In this document: positions 23,660 to 30,863 of the stretch, in pieces
How positions within the stretch are numbered: position 1 is the stretch's first letter
How the letters are laid out: every line of letters starts with the position of its first letter
Assembly (NCBI GenBank): GCA_001464865.1
Contig: LNEG01000001.1
Coordinates: 48,530 to 112,529, forward strand
Direction of reading: 5' to 3'
Source: Burkholderiales bacterium Ga0074133
Lineage (GTDB): Bacteria > Pseudomonadota > Gammaproteobacteria > Burkholderiales > Burkholderiaceae_C
DNA: 64,000 nt
The notes under the pieces: generated by a model
Databases searched by the model: none
The model's input: only the letters and a program-made list of their open reading frames with translations
Told to the model about the DNA's origin: nothing
Program-made: the position numbers and the translations under genes

Positions 23660-24178
23660 TCACTTAGGCAGTCCATGCTGTTCAAAGATGGCCCGCGCTT
23701 CTAGACCTGTGACTCTTGAATCTGCTGCAAGTCGATTTGCAAGCATCTCAATTGCGGGCATCCATGATGCAAGAAGAGTCGAAACTTCACGCCATCCAAA
23801 CATCATGAACTCACGGTCTTTTTCTTCCGGCCACGCACCGTCTCCTTCGGTGAAGTCGCCACCAAAGAAAGACACCTTATCGTCGCGTGCGTTTCCCATG
23901 CTGAAGTCGATGAACCACTTGTCGGGGGTCTTGGGCCCTTGAGGAGCAAGCCGGCCGGATCGGTGAAGGATGAATTCAATGGCGTATCCTGCGGCCGCGA
24001 TTGTCTGCCTTTGTGCCGCGTCATCTGCGCGAAGGACGCGACAAACACCGCCTCCTTCAGGGAACACTTCGATGCTGTCGACATTGGCACCCGTCAAGAA
24101 TGCTGCCGCACAGTGTCCTGCCTCATGGTAAGCGCGGTAAAGAGGTGTGGTGTGATCGACGATGTTCGATGAGCTCAT
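23660..24178 (-). CDS. HEAGH-motif protein, possible M41-like peptidase
   Basis: 172 residues from the ATG at 24178; a start at 24205 is possible. Near residue 17 is YHEAGHCAAAFLTG, the HExxH zinc-binding helix in the context seen in FtsH (M41) peptidases, but without the AAA domain. The family's third metal ligand is not obvious. Later stretches (FSMGNARDDKVSFFGGDFTEGDGAWPEE) are unlike M41. It may be a small metalloprotease or have lost activity. Single gene. Confidence 0.6.
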   Translation of the reverse strand: MSSSNIVDHTTPLYRAYHEAGHCAAAFLTGANVDSIEVFPEGGGVCRVLRADDAAQRQTIAAAGYAIEFILHRSGRLAPQGPKTPDKWFIDFSMGNARDDKVSFFGGDFTEGDGAWPEEKDREFMMFGWREVSTLLASWMPAIEMLANRLAADSRVTGLEARAIFEQHGLPK

Positions 24179-24345
24179 GAAAAACGGTTCCTGAAAAAAG
24201 CGCACAACATCCAGCGGCTGGTATCCGATGGCTCAAGTCTAGCCAGCCGGCGTGTCTCTCCCAATCACAACGAGACTCATGTAGGGGACATCTTTCTCGG
24301 TCGGTGAGGCCAGTCCGATTCGAACCCTGGTTTGTAGCTCCCATG

Positions 24346-24380
24346 AAAAAGGCCGCACTTGGTAGTGCGGCCTTCTTCTG
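24346..24380. terminator. Rho-independent terminator
   Basis: Stem GGCCGCACT/AGTGCGGCC (24351-24359 and 24364-24372) with loop TGGT. On the minus strand a T-tract follows, so it ends the rdgC operon just behind the GAF gene; the plus-strand side is also T-rich. Confidence 0.88.
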
Positions 24381-24395
24381 AGCTTGTGGAGGAAT

Positions 24396-24980
24396 CTACC
24401 GCGGCGTGAGCTGCCAGGCCGATGTATCCGTCATTGCGGCCTTCTGCTTGGCTTCCTTGCCGTCGATTCGCATGGCAGCTAGTTTGGCCGTCATCTCCAG
24501 CGATTTGAGATCTTCAGTGTTCGGGTTCTCCAGTGAGCTGAAGGAGAAGCAGCACAGCGTCCCGTAGATCTCACCGCTCTTGAGCACGATTGGGGTGCTG
24601 ATGTGGGTGCCAATTGGAAACGGCAATTGATCAAGCAGAGATGCAGCCAACGGATCTTCGCGTGCGTCAGCGATGAACCTGGGAAGCCTGCCATCAACAA
24701 CACGTTGGCACCAGGACTCTTCGAGCTGATCGGATCCACCGACTTCAATCGTCGGTCGAATGCCGGTGGTGGCCACCTGGCGAAAAACACGGCAGCCATC
24801 GACAAACTCAGAGCAGAAGACGACGTCCATCTGCATGCGGTCGCGAATCAGCTTGAGGACCTCCGAAATGGAGCTGTCCAGCGAGACATCAGCCTGGTCG
24901 GCGGTGGCCACCATCAAATCGGAGATGGTCACGTGGAGGTCGCTGGGGTCATAGCCCAGATCGTGGATGTCGATTTTCAT
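24396..24980 (-). CDS. GAF-domain sensor protein
   Basis: 194 residues from the ATG at 24980; the longer ORF to 25178 runs into the gene upstream. Most of the protein is one GAF domain: MQMDVVFCSEFVDGCRVFRQV, SWCQRVVDGRLPRFIADAREDP and IGTHISTPIVLKSGEIYGTLCCFSF, the common ligand-sensing pattern seen before GGDEF or EAL outputs. No output domain follows, so it may act by binding a partner. Last gene of the operon with rdgC and the excisionase-like gene; terminator at 24351. Confidence 0.8.
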   Translation of the reverse strand: MKIDIHDLGYDPSDLHVTISDLMVATADQADVSLDSSISEVLKLIRDRMQMDVVFCSEFVDGCRVFRQVATTGIRPTIEVGGSDQLEESWCQRVVDGRLPRFIADAREDPLAASLLDQLPFPIGTHISTPIVLKSGEIYGTLCCFSFSSLENPNTEDLKSLEMTAKLAAMRIDGKEAKQKAAMTDTSAWQLTPR

Positions 24981-25009
24981 GAAATGGGTGAACGTAGAAG
25001 TCGAAGATG

Positions 25010-25276
25010 TCAGGCCGCTGCGGGCTGATCCAATGGCTTGTAGACGGCGGTCGGGACCACGTAAAAGGAGCGACCCTGCTTCACCGCCGGCGGCGACAGC
25101 AATCCCGCCTTGGCCCACCGACGCAACGTGGCTATGCAGGGGGCATCTGCTTTGGTCGCATAGGTCAGCTCGCGCCATGTATCGAGCTTGATCAGCGGAA
25201 CCTTGCTCGTCGCCAGCTTGATCTTTTTCGGATCGAGATTGGGGGCACGCTTGCGCGCGCGGGGTGTTCTATTCAT
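25010..25276 (-). CDS. excisionase-like DNA-binding protein
   Basis: 88 residues from the ATG at 25276. The second half, WRELTYATKADAPCIATLRRWAKAGLLSPPAVKQGRSFYVV, fits the winged helix of the Xis/MerR-like excisionase family, with the tyrosine-valine end that contacts DNA. It is very basic (RARKRAPNLDPKK). It probably directs the tyrosine recombinase at 14443 toward excision, though the two genes are 9 kb apart. It follows rdgC by 13 bp in one operon. Confidence 0.8.
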   Translation of the reverse strand: MNRTPRARKRAPNLDPKKIKLATSKVPLIKLDTWRELTYATKADAPCIATLRRWAKAGLLSPPAVKQGRSFYVVPTAVYKPLDQPAAA

Positions 25277-25289
25277 CACTGCACCTGCG

Positions 25290-26357
25290 TCACGCATGAA
25301 GTTCCGAGTCGACCAAGGCATCCGCATTTCTCTGTATGTCTGCGAGGGAAACGTCCCCTTGAGATTCGGCTACAGGAGTTGCCTCCCATGGGGCGGAGTC
25401 ATTTGACGTCGATTTGTTGGTGGCCCCTTCTTTGGCCTCACCCTCGGCCGCAGCCGGCGTCTCCACCACGCCCTGCATCGGAGCCTGCCCGCCCAGTGCT
25501 TCAAGCAAGCCATCAATCAGGATCGTAAGTTCGCCGGTTTCAATGGCCACAGATCCATCAAAGAAGTCTGCAGCTTCGTCGGCGGGTTCTTTGTCGATCG
25601 CAAACTTGAGCTTGGTCAGACGCATCTCCCCGTCCAGTGTGAAGTTGACCTTCCCATCCCAAACCAAACCCATCCGGACTGGCATTTTTCCGATTGCCAG
25701 GTGTTGGCCGACCTCGTCACCGAGCAGGTAGTGGCTGCCGAATTTGACCGAAGCCTTGGTATCGTCCTGTGCCTTCATCTCAAGGGTGTTGCCGAAGTCC
25801 AGGGAGCCAGGTGCCTCCTTCTGCTCCAGCCACGACGCCATGCATGCGAGAGGAGATGCCAAGGTGTTCACGCGGGAGCAGGTGAAATTGGGGATCAGGC
25901 GCACCAGCTGGGTGATGATCTGATCAGTCTTCGAGGATGAGGTCGAGTTGATGATCAGCCAATTCTTGTCCTTGTTGAGCCAGATGACTGTGCGAGACTT
26001 TTTCGGAAAGGCTTTGGGAAGCAGTTCGAGAAGGCATTCTTCCTTCAGGCTCTTTCGCTCCTTCTTCCCAGGCTTGCGACCAGTCTGCTCCTCGATCGCG
26101 GCTGCGCGCTCGTCGACAAGATCGTTGATTGCAGAAGATGGTACCGACCGGGTTTCCATCGCCATGTTTGCGATCCACTGTCCACCGATTGATTCAACCA
26201 ACGCACCGTTTTCTTCGCGGGGTGGCACCCAGCCCACGGACAGCTCTTGCGTTGGCCCGGTTGGGCGAAATGGGTGATCCTTCAAAACGGCCTCGAGCTC
26301 CGAAGCGGAGGAGGGCATGCCGGCCTGGACTTGGAAGATGGTGATGGAGGTAAACAT
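25290..26357 (-). CDS. rdgC: recombination-associated protein RdgC
   Basis: 355 residues starting MFTSITIFQVQ at 26357. Matches the RdgC family, which forms a DNA-binding ring and limits RecA: ELSVGWVPPRE near residue 42, ALVESIGGQWIANMAMETRSVPSSAINDLVDERAAAIEEQTGRKPGKKERKSLKEE at ~55-110, and LLPKAFPKKSRTVIWLN. Residues after ~300 are a low-complexity extension not found in the ~300-residue E. coli protein. A plasmid copy may control homologous recombination or RecA use after transfer. Confidence 0.93.
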   Translation of the reverse strand: MFTSITIFQVQAGMPSSASELEAVLKDHPFRPTGPTQELSVGWVPPREENGALVESIGGQWIANMAMETRSVPSSAINDLVDERAAAIEEQTGRKPGKKERKSLKEECLLELLPKAFPKKSRTVIWLNKDKNWLIINSTSSSKTDQIITQLVRLIPNFTCSRVNTLASPLACMASWLEQKEAPGSLDFGNTLEMKAQDDTKASVKFGSHYLLGDEVGQHLAIGKMPVRMGLVWDGKVNFTLDGEMRLTKLKFAIDKEPADEAADFFDGSVAIETGELTILIDGLLEALGGQAPMQGVVETPAAAEGEAKEGATNKSTSNDSAPWEATPVAESQGDVSLADIQRNADALVDSELHA

Positions 26358-26388
26358 GTGGTCCTGTGGTGTTGTGGTGGTCGAAGAA

Positions 26389-26976
26389 TCAGGCAGCCTG
26401 GCGCTGAGCGAGCTGATTTCGGTGAAAGGAGGTCGAGGACTGTCCGGAGGCAAACGTTTCAAAGGTGAGATCACCTGCAACTGGGATGACTTCAAGAACC
26501 ATGGTGGAGTGCACCGAAATCGTCCGTGGCTCGACGATTTCACGAACATCGATGTAGTGGAAAGTAGACAAGTTGTTCACCACCTCAGTGGGGACGCCGG
26601 GGAAATAGAGTGCGAACTCGCGCATGTTTCGCTTCCGGTGGCCAAAACTCCCGCAAACGAGCGCGAGGCCCGAACTTCCCGGGCGAACTGCCACATGAAT
26701 CCAGGGCGCCCTGGAGAACCAGGAGGTCGTCGACGGCGGAATTCCAATGAAGAAGCGTCGCCCGAAGAGGCCGATCATGAATTCAGCACTGAGGCTGGCA
26801 TCCACCTCCATCAACTGAGGGGATGGCATGCGCACACGGCCACGAGCCGAACAGTCGTTCCACCACTGGCTAAATGACTCTGCAGCATCTGCGGCACCAG
26901 GAACGCCAACCTCGGCGTAACGGTTCACTTTGTTGGCGGCACCGGATGCGCCCGGTATCTGGGTGTCGGAGTGCAT
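26389..26976 (-). CDS. hypothetical protein upstream of rdgC
   Basis: 195 residues starting at the ATG at 26976; 31 bp upstream of rdgC, so the first gene of that operon. The sequence has Trp- and Phe-rich beta-type stretches (FGRRFFIGIPPSTTSWFSRAPWIHVAVRP) and no recognised family. A GATATC-type element lies just upstream (26997-27019), shared with the divergent gene at 27053. Confidence 0.6.
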   Translation of the reverse strand: MHSDTQIPGASGAANKVNRYAEVGVPGAADAAESFSQWWNDCSARGRVRMPSPQLMEVDASLSAEFMIGLFGRRFFIGIPPSTTSWFSRAPWIHVAVRPGSSGLALVCGSFGHRKRNMREFALYFPGVPTEVVNNLSTFHYIDVREIVEPRTISVHSTMVLEVIPVAGDLTFETFASGQSSTSFHRNQLAQRQAA

Positions 26977-26996
26977 TTCAGGCCTTCTCAAAACAT

Positions 26997-27019
26997 GCGA
27001 ATAAGATATACTCTACACC
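26997..27019. promoter_or_regulatory. GATATC-type element between divergent genes
   Basis: GCGAATAAGATATACTCTAC lies between the starts of the divergent genes at 26976 (minus) and 27053 (plus); in reverse it reads GGTGTAGAGTATATC. Confidence 0.55.
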
Positions 27020-27052
27020 AGAAGCAGCTAACGCACAACACTGGAGCTCATC

Positions 27053-27544
27053 TTGTTCAAGAGCAAACTTCCCACTGCAGCAGAGTCCATCCCTGCCATG
27101 CTCAAGGCCTGGAGCTCCATGAGCAGCCGAAAAAGCGGAACGCCAACGGCATTCAGCATCTCCGGCGAAGCCGTGCCCAATGCCAGTGTGGGCTCTGAAC
27201 ACGGTTTGATGCCGCTGATCTGCTGGCACGCCGACAGCATCTACCGTTTTGCCATGGGCGGGCGGTCTCTCGGCATCAAGTTCCGTACGGCACCAAAGGC
27301 CCTGACTGGATTTGCCGTGGACTTGCGCCATGTGGAAAAGCCGCTTTCCGAAGTCCTGTGCTTTGTTGTTGAGGCCATCGAGGACATCTACAAAAACTCC
27401 CCCGCCAACGCATTGGCCAAAGGGGCGGTCGATGTGCAAGATTTGGTACACCGCTTCAAGGCTGAGCTGCAGAGCGCGCGAGAAATGTCGCTGGCCGCCG
27501 GGACGGCATCGCCTACGGAAAAGCCTTTGGCGATCAACCCATGA
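27053..27544 (+). CDS. hypothetical protein, first gene of the transfer operon
   Basis: 163 residues from a TTG with a GGAG site 6-9 bp upstream; no ATG fits the same frame near it. It begins MFKSKLPTAAESIPAML and has an alpha/beta look (VEKPLSEVLCFVVEAIEDIYKN). No family recognised. It overlaps the next gene by 4 bp (ATGA), which shows it belongs to the operon running to the lytic transglycosylase and DotM-like gene. Confidence 0.6.
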   Translation: MFKSKLPTAAESIPAMLKAWSSMSSRKSGTPTAFSISGEAVPNASVGSEHGLMPLICWHADSIYRFAMGGRSLGIKFRTAPKALTGFAVDLRHVEKPLSEVLCFVVEAIEDIYKNSPANALAKGAVDVQDLVHRFKAELQSAREMSLAAGTASPTEKPLAINP

Positions 27545-28515
27545 TGCAGTCCAACGGGGTTGATGCCCCTCAACGGAACAAGGCGCTGCTCTCCGCGCCC
27601 CAGGAGGCATCCCATGATCTGCGGGTGATCTGCAACGCGGTCAAGCGCAGTGCATCGTTGACGACCGCCGTCATTGCTACCGGTGCGGACGGTGAGACCG
27701 TGGTGCTCGCCGCCGAGCGGATGACCATGGCCTTGCTTGATGAAGCTGGCATTGCTCCTTCTCAACGGAGTGAAGGTCATGCGGCGTATGCAATGACCAT
27801 GGAGGCTGTTGCCGTCACGATTGAAGCAATCGCCGCCAACAAGCGCGGCGCACGCATCCTGGCTGAGGACATCGACTCGGCAACAACCGCTGCGGTAAAG
27901 CTGTTTTCAGACCTGATCAAATCGAAGCCCGTGGCGAAAATTGCCGATGTCGCTTGGTCGGGCGACATCAAGGACGCTTCTGCACTTCGCCTGGCCATCT
28001 GCACCGCGCTGACACCCTTGTCAGTGCACATGGGCGACTACTGCTTCGAGCGGGACCGCAAGGCGTGCCTGGTGGAGTCTGCAAAGCTCGTGGCCGCAGT
28101 CGCCATCGAGGCTGCAGATCGGCTCGCTCCAAATGGGTCCAGCACCGCAGCACGGTCGGTCCTTCAGCAGTCACTGCTGAACTCCTGTTCAAAAATCTAC
28201 ATTTCGCTCTGGAAGAGGGAGGTGGATCGCACCAAATCCTTGCTCAACGCGATGGATCCGCACACTCGGCATGAGACCCGTGTGCGCATGGGGTCTGAGC
28301 CGATCAGCATGGTGATGGAGCCTCTGGCAGGACGGCTGGATGCGACCTTTGGTGCACTCGTCGAGGCGTCGATGCTCATCGTGCCGATTTCTGAAGATGA
28401 AGCGCTTCGCGCAGCTCCTCGTACGGGTGGTGTCACACGGTCATCTGACGCGATCGGAGTCGAGGGAAAAACGGCCTCCCCGAAGCCGTGGCAGCGGAGG
28501 TCCTCCGGTGTTTGA
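27541..28515 (+). CDS. hypothetical protein of the transfer operon
   Basis: 324 residues, largely helical and Ala-rich (for example AVAVTIEAIAANKRGARILAED), ending in a basic Ser/Arg tail (KPWQRRSSGV). No signal peptide or membrane segment. It overlaps its neighbours on both sides (4 bp and 8 bp), the mark of a tightly coupled operon. No family recognised; a cytoplasmic part of the transfer machinery is likely from position. Confidence 0.6.
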   Translation: MMQSNGVDAPQRNKALLSAPQEASHDLRVICNAVKRSASLTTAVIATGADGETVVLAAERMTMALLDEAGIAPSQRSEGHAAYAMTMEAVAVTIEAIAANKRGARILAEDIDSATTAAVKLFSDLIKSKPVAKIADVAWSGDIKDASALRLAICTALTPLSVHMGDYCFERDRKACLVESAKLVAAVAIEAADRLAPNGSSTAARSVLQQSLLNSCSKIYISLWKREVDRTKSLLNAMDPHTRHETRVRMGSEPISMVMEPLAGRLDATFGALVEASMLIVPISEDEALRAAPRTGGVTRSSDAIGVEGKTASPKPWQRRSSGV

Positions 28516-29047
28516 CACTCTCCTCATGGCAGAGATAGTTCGTGCGTCGCTTGTGGTGTCCTCACCACCGCCTGCAGACCTGGCCGCCAGGCCCGATGTG
28601 ATTCGACCGCCCACGGCTCAATGCTTTTATTCCGAGGCCGCCAGGCAATCGCTGGAGCCAATCAAGCTGTTGGCGGTCATGAAAACCGAAGGCGGCAAGG
28701 TGGGCTTGTTCGCGCGCAACACGGATGGCTCGTACGACATCGGGCCCATGCAGATCAACAGCATTCACCTGCCAGATCTGAGCAAGGAATTCGGAATCTC
28801 CCAACGACAACTGGCGGAACACCTCGCGTACGACGGCTGCTTCAACATAGCCGTCGGTGCCTGGATGTTGAGGAAGCGGACCAACGAGTCCCAGGGTGAT
28901 TTTTGGTATGGGATTGGACGCTACCACTCCAAGACCCCAAAGCACCGAAACCGCTACATCTTGCGAGTTCACGAACACATGACTTCGATGGTGAACCAGA
29001 TCAACGCGGCCGCAAGGCCAGCTGCACGACTCAAGGAGACTCTCTGA
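28508..29047 (+). CDS. lytic transglycosylase of the transfer system
   Basis: 179 residues from a GTG with GGAGG 7 bp upstream, overlapping the previous stop. The SLT fold is visible: IKLLAVMKTEGGKVGLFARN (catalytic Glu in KTEGG), YDIGPMQINSIHLPDL and the later AYDGCFNIAVGAWMLRKR and WYGIGRYHS. It should cut peptidoglycan to let the type IV secretion channel pass, like VirB1 or IncI TrbN. The N-terminus is weakly hydrophobic. Stop and the next start overlap (TGATG). Confidence 0.9.
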   Translation: MFDTLLMAEIVRASLVVSSPPPADLAARPDVIRPPTAQCFYSEAARQSLEPIKLLAVMKTEGGKVGLFARNTDGSYDIGPMQINSIHLPDLSKEFGISQRQLAEHLAYDGCFNIAVGAWMLRKRTNESQGDFWYGIGRYHSKTPKHRNRYILRVHEHMTSMVNQINAAARPAARLKETL

Positions 29048-30177
29048 TGGCCAAAAAGAATCACGACGGAAAAGACAAAGACGATGCGTTTGTCATCGGC
29101 GCCCTGGTGGCGGCGGTCTTCATCATCCTTGGACCCATTGTCATGCTGGTTCTCTGGGACCGCGTGGGCGATGTGATCACCTTCCTCGCTGCAAGGGTTC
29201 GATACGTCGAGATGTTGCTCTTCGCAGTTGTTTTCGACAGCGCCTTTTTCCTGTTGCAGAAGCTGGGCATGGTGATGGAGTCCTCAGGCCGGATGAGCCT
29301 GGACAACTTCACAGCCATGATGGCCCAGACCGGCTACTTCACCCGGTGGCTGTTCATCCCGGGGATGGTTTTCCTGGGGGTGTACGCCTTCCTGAAGTCA
29401 CCCAGAGAGCTGTACAGCAAAGAGCACACCATGTCTTCGCTGGCAAAACAGGAATCCAAGGTCTGGCCCGAGATTGCTCCGGTAGCAGGGCTTCAGGACA
29501 GGCTTGTGAAAGAAGACCCCACCAAGGGCGAGTGGGCGTCAGCAATGACCGAGCGCGAGTTTGCCGCAAAGCACAAACTGCTCACGGTTGATGGTGAAGG
29601 AAAGCCTGCGGCCAAGAAGGAGGAGTCGCGTGCGATTTTTGCCTCGATGCTCGGTCAGCGGTGGACCAGCGCATATGCGCTGCCAACTCACACGAAAGCG
29701 CTGTTCGCCTGCTTTGCAATGCGCATTGGAGGCGACCCTGATGGGTGCACCGAAAAGCTTCGCCTGATGGCCTCCACGTTCACTGAGCATGGAATCAAGG
29801 GCATGGACACCAGCTGGGTGGATGGGGAGTTGAAAAAACACCTGCAGAACCCCTTGGTTCAGCGCGCCATTGAGAAGCATGCCTACGTCTACACGATTCT
29901 CGCCACGATGCTTCAGATTGCCAAAACCGACGGCGTATTGGCCAGCCCGATGTTCATCTGGGTCAAGACCATTGACCGCAAGCTCTGGTACACGCTCAAC
30001 AACGTTGGCCGTTACGCATTTCATGTGGATTGCGCCGGGATCATGGCCCATTGGCTCTTCGAGAAAACGGTGGGTCTCGCAACACCGACCCCGATGGTGG
30101 GGAAAGCTGTCGACGGACTCGATATGGCGCTCAAGGAATACAAGGAAGACGACTCCCTCGAGCGGATGTTTGAGTGA
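29047..30177 (+). CDS. DotM/IcmP-like type IVB coupling protein (IncI TrbA-like)
   Basis: 376 residues. Two or three transmembrane segments near the N-terminus (VIGALVAAVFIILGPIVMLVL, then a second and third around 60-120) precede a cytoplasmic domain. The C-terminal signature FIWVKTIDRKLWYTLNNVGR followed by GIMAHWLFE matches IcmP/DotM, as does LFACFAMRIGGDPDGC. DotM binds the DotL ATPase and selects substrates. DotL-like gene lies downstream, as in IncI plasmids (trbA-trbC). Confidence 0.9.
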   Translation: MAKKNHDGKDKDDAFVIGALVAAVFIILGPIVMLVLWDRVGDVITFLAARVRYVEMLLFAVVFDSAFFLLQKLGMVMESSGRMSLDNFTAMMAQTGYFTRWLFIPGMVFLGVYAFLKSPRELYSKEHTMSSLAKQESKVWPEIAPVAGLQDRLVKEDPTKGEWASAMTEREFAAKHKLLTVDGEGKPAAKKEESRAIFASMLGQRWTSAYALPTHTKALFACFAMRIGGDPDGCTEKLRLMASTFTEHGIKGMDTSWVDGELKKHLQNPLVQRAIEKHAYVYTILATMLQIAKTDGVLASPMFIWVKTIDRKLWYTLNNVGRYAFHVDCAGIMAHWLFEKTVGLATPTPMVGKAVDGLDMALKEYKEDDSLERMFE

Positions 30178-30197
30178 GTTGTCAGTGCACCATGTTT

Positions 30198-30220
30198 GGT
30201 GTAAAGTATATCTACTACGC
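30198..30220. promoter_or_regulatory. GATATC-type promoter/operator element
   Basis: GTGTAAAGTATATCTACTAC, about 20-40 bp upstream of the gene at 30239, in the gap behind the DotM-like gene. It suggests a new transcript starts here. Confidence 0.55.
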
Positions 30221-30238
30221 AACAAAAAGTGATCCAGC

Positions 30239-30814
30239 ATGTTTCGCAAAAAACCCGACATCTTTGCACCCGGATTCCCCGCCACCGATGAGGTGAAGGC
30301 CAAGAAGATCAAAGGTGGCACGCTCCTGCTCATCAATGGCACCAATGCATTCAGCATCGCCAATCCTGATCAGTACACAGAAATCTCCGTGAAGGACGCC
30401 GAGGGCGGCGCCAAGAACATTGTCGGAAAGCTTTTTGGTGGCAATGAGTGCGTGCTTGCTCGGTTTGGCTCGGCGTCCGCCGCCGCAAACGGTCATGCAG
30501 CGTTGATCAAGGCTCACAGTGGGCTGACGCTGGGTGGAATGGGCTTCGCAATGAAGGCTGTGCTCGGTGTTGTTGCGATCTGGTTCGTCTTTGGTCTGTT
30601 CTCCACACCCGGCAACTCCGCCATTGCCTCGGCTCCAGCTTCCCCAGTCCTGGCGGGCGCCCCCGCTCTGCCAGGCGGCTCAACCCCTTCCGCTGCGGCA
30701 CCAGTCAATCCCAGCCTGGATGACCTTGCGAACGGTGGCTACCAGTTCACAGCTCCAAAGATCCAGATGCCCAACGTTCAGGCACCCACCCTGGACTGCG
30801 CACCAGTCAACTAA
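30239..30814 (+). CDS. single-span membrane protein of the coupling locus
   Basis: 191 residues. Residues ~1-95 are a soluble domain; one transmembrane helix follows (MKAVLGVVAIWFVFGLFS, ~101-118); then a Pro/Ala/Ser-rich periplasmic or disordered tail with a final Cys. It sits between the DotM- and DotL-like genes, where IncI1 has trbB, but it is not thioredoxin-like. It may be a stabilising part of the coupling complex. Own promoter element upstream. Confidence 0.65.
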   Translation: MFRKKPDIFAPGFPATDEVKAKKIKGGTLLLINGTNAFSIANPDQYTEISVKDAEGGAKNIVGKLFGGNECVLARFGSASAAANGHAALIKAHSGLTLGGMGFAMKAVLGVVAIWFVFGLFSTPGNSAIASAPASPVLAGAPALPGGSTPSAAAPVNPSLDDLANGGYQFTAPKIQMPNVQAPTLDCAPVN

Positions 30815-30863
30815 GCCATTGCCTTCCGGCAATCCCGCTCTGCTCCCAGCCTGAAGTCCCACG

